From positions 1 to 5,494 of the forward strand of contig JAOZOT010000256.1 of the NCBI GenBank assembly GCA_029933115.1: a stretch of DNA of 5,494 bases, in the 5' to 3' direction. This document shows positions 5,490-5,494 of the stretch, piece after piece. The position numbers were made by a program, and so were the translations under genes. The notes beneath the pieces are model-generated. The model was given only the letters and a program-made list of their open reading frames with translations, was not told the DNA's origin and did not search any database. Numbering within the stretch: the stretch's first letter is position 1; each line of letters begins with the position of its first letter. The stretch is from Anaerolineae bacterium (lineage in GTDB: Bacteria; Chloroflexota; Anaerolineae; E26-bin7).

Positions 5490-5494
5490 CTCTA
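5067..5494 (+). CDS. Tandem-duplicated antitoxin-like small protein, partial at the window edge
   Basis: From GTG 5067 the frame stays open to the window end (142 codons plus 2 bases), so the gene is incomplete. It holds two copies of one small protein: residues 1-89 and, from ATG 5334, residues 90-142. In the 53 aligned residues only three differ besides the start codon (T6A, I31V, I53L). Each copy has an amphipathic helix (LSVAELEALIRRIVREE), then EPTVIEPGSP; copy 1 continues with EDLVELLRLKEEGKLKLLSYEEVFG. This resembles the short Chloroflexota/cyanobacterial proteins often encoded before RelE/ParE-type toxins and treated as antitoxins. That is recognition of a family style, not a proven match, and no toxin is visible inside the window. 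It begins 47 bases after the LipS2-like gene, with no terminator seen between them, so it could be co-transcribed, but it probably belongs to a separate module. Confidence 0.6.
   Translation, partial: MSTVQTVSQTVNTLSVAELEALIRRIVREEIALALDERDIYAEPTVIEPGSPIHEDLVELLRLKEEGKLKLLSYEEVFGSGDELQGDETMSTVQAVSQTVNTLSVAELEALIRRIVREEVALALDERDIYAEPTVIEPGSPL
5320..5325 (+). promoter_or_regulatory. Shine-Dalgarno site of the second antitoxin-like copy
   Basis: AAGGAG sits 8 bases before ATG 5334 and is inside the open frame of copy 1 (codons for the linker GDELQGDET). It indicates that ATG 5334 is a real initiation site, so the locus may make both a one-unit and a two-unit product. Confidence 0.6.
5334..5494 (+). 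CDS. Second antitoxin-like copy with its own start, partial
   Basis: ATG 5334 is preceded by AAGGAG at 5320-5325 with an 8-base spacer, so the second copy can be translated by itself as well as being read through from copy 1 in the same frame. 53 codons are visible, ending in EPGSPL with the last codon cut (TA-). Compared with copy 1, its first 31 codons carry 14 base changes, almost all silent, while the next 65 bases are identical. The family suggests about 25-35 more residues and perhaps a toxin gene beyond the edge. Confidence 0.55.
   Translation, partial: MSTVQAVSQTVNTLSVAELEALIRRIVREEVALALDERDIYAEPTVIEPGSPL

Overview
This GC-rich window carries one compact plus-strand gene cluster for lipoyl-cofactor assembly, followed at the right edge by a tandemly duplicated small gene that looks like an antitoxin. 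The layout fits a Chloroflexota (Anaerolineae-like) or related anaerobic or thermophilic bacterium. The grounds are the high GC, the GTG/TTG alternatives near starts, the DUF116 fusion, the palindromic intergenic repeats and the antitoxin-like family. This placement is an impression from gene content and repeats, not a phylogenetic result; similar lipoyl genes also occur in archaea and other bacteria.

Region by region: 1-91 is a leader with a small palindrome and a ribosome binding site. 92-1657 encodes a lipoate-protein ligase with both LplA and LplB-type parts, fused to a cysteine-rich DUF116 domain. 1658-1761 holds a long inverted repeat built from two self-palindromic arms. 1762-2886 encodes an FAD-dependent oxidoreductase of the geranylgeranyl-reductase family (LipT-like). 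2887-3004 holds two consecutive hairpins and then a Shine-Dalgarno site. 3005-4045 and 4046-5020 encode two radical SAM enzymes (LipS1-like and LipS2-like) separated by a single TAG stop and lying in the same frame. From 5067 to the end an uninterrupted frame contains one complete and one partial copy of a small antitoxin-like protein, repeating with an exact period of 267 bases.

The four large genes match the gene set of the non-canonical lipoyl pathway known from Thermococcus (LipS1/LipS2) and from sulfur-oxidising bacteria (sLpl(AB), LipS1, LipS2, LipT). In this scheme the ligase loads octanoate (or lipoate) onto a carrier protein such as GcvH, an E2 subunit or LbpA. The two radical SAM enzymes then insert sulfur at C8 and C6, and LipT is a candidate redox partner. 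No carrier protein and no classical LipA or LipB is seen in the window. The most unusual points are the DUF116 domain joined to the ligase, the in-frame amber junction between the two radical SAM genes, and the stop-less tandem duplication of the antitoxin-like gene.
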